Source: Burkholderiales bacterium (GTDB lineage Bacteria; Pseudomonadota; Gammaproteobacteria; Burkholderiales; JACMKV01). From it: a stretch of 5,798 bases of DNA. The number at the start of each line of letters is the position of its first letter. Within the stretch, counting starts at the first letter, position 1. Below the pieces are notes generated by a model. It made no database searches. It was not told where the DNA came from and was given only the letters and a program-made list of their open reading frames with translations. The position numbers and the translations under genes are program-made. The stretch is from positions 1-5,798 of the forward strand of contig JACMKV010000325.1 of assembly GCA_014379915.1 (NCBI GenBank), given 5' to 3'. Shown here piece after piece: positions 5,378-5,798 of the stretch.

Positions 5378-5798
5378 GAGTTGGTATTGATATGAACTAC
5401 GGCTTCGCTAAAGCAATCGACATGCCATCGTCCTAAGCACGCGGTTTGGGGCTTGTTCTGCAAGGCTCTCATTGGCGTTAGCCTGCTAGACCTGCCGCGA
5501 ACGAAAAGGCGTGCTTGTAATTTGTACAAAGGCGAGGCAATGCTTCAAACTTCGGCTTGAGGGCTGGAAATTCCCGTCTGCAGCAACGCGAACTGTGTTC
5601 GCCCTGTCGCGGGCCGGTTAACGTCGAAACGTGTGACCCAACCCTCTATCCGCGCTGGATCCATTCGGCCTGCACGCCATCGGCTCCTGTTCATGTCCGC
5701 ATACTCGACGCACACGGAGTCGAGCCTGTTGCGGTGATTGCCTAACATTTTTTCTGCTACGCATTCAGAATGCCGAACGCTCCCGCTATGAGATCGCC
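5378..5798. other. About 420 bases without a convincing gene
   Basis: Apart from the candidate promoter near 5387-5416, I see no gene here. Two overlapping frames remain open on opposite strands, minus 5545-5748 (67 codons, no ribosome binding site) and plus 5557-5745 (62 codons, TTG start). Neither resembles a family I know. Small structures are a 10-bp palindrome TTTGTACAAA (5521-5530) and a 6-bp stem CTCGAC/GTCGAG (5704-5724). The stretch could be a long promoter region, a decayed gene or the approach to a gene beyond the window. Confidence 0.5.
5387..5416 (-). promoter_or_regulatory. Weak candidate promoter for the entericidin-type gene
   Basis: Minus-strand TTGCTT (5416-5411) is followed after 18 bases by TATCAA (5392-5387). 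Matches to the sigma-70 boxes are three and four of six, so support is mainly from position: transcription would begin about 15 bases before the ribosome binding site. A stationary-phase sigma factor is possible by analogy with ecnB but is not shown by the sequence. Confidence 0.25.

Noticed and set aside
5365..5529. Entericidin-type protein extended to 95 residues
   Set aside because: The extra 55 residues would place the signal peptide in the middle of the protein. The AAAGGAG site fixes the start at 5364.
5739..5798. Possible integron attC site (TGCCTAAC at 5739)
   Set aside because: Only one short core-like motif is present, with no matching GTTRRRY partner or second pair of boxes before the window ends, and no cassette or integrase nearby.

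Overview
The window looks like chromosome from a GC-rich Gram-negative proteobacterium, most likely a beta- or gammaproteobacterium. The signs are a lipoprotein of the entericidin family, a large inner-membrane-anchored AsmA-type protein resembling E. coli YhjG, and an IS4-type insertion sequence with a DUF4372-like N-terminus. This placement is inferred from gene families. No rRNA or other marker gene is present.

Layout. All host genes lie on the minus strand. Positions 1-294 hold the start of a DoxX-family membrane protein cut by the window edge. Its ATG overlaps the stop codon of a major facilitator superfamily (MFS) transporter at 291-1412. The first 29 or so codons of that transporter (1413-1539) are in a different frame, because one extra base lies in the GGG run at 1451-1453. 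A complete insertion sequence of 1325 bp fills 1629-2953, with 19-bp perfect terminal repeats and an intact DDE transposase on the plus strand. It sits between two C/G-tract palindromes at 1596-1622 and 2960-3012. From 3095 to 5086 is a 663-residue AsmA-family protein. Directly upstream of it is a strong intrinsic terminator (5121-5147), then a 19-bp tandem duplication (5199-5236), then a 40-residue entericidin-type lipoprotein gene (5242-5364). The last 420 bases or so (5378-5798) hold no convincing gene.

How it fits together. The MFS and DoxX genes form one translationally coupled unit at the inner membrane. The AsmA-like protein is probably a lipid-transfer or envelope-maintenance protein, and the small lipoprotein is probably a stress-related envelope component; the terminator argues that these two are largely separate transcripts. 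The insertion sequence landed about 90 bp upstream of the MFS start. With the frameshift, this suggests the transporter may be silenced or decaying, though a sequencing error would also explain the frameshift.

I found no defence locus, CRISPR array, RNA gene or other clearly new system. The observations worth a second look are the frameshift, the palindromic architecture of the insertion sequence and its target, and the duplicated hairpin arm and terminator between the lipoprotein and AsmA genes.
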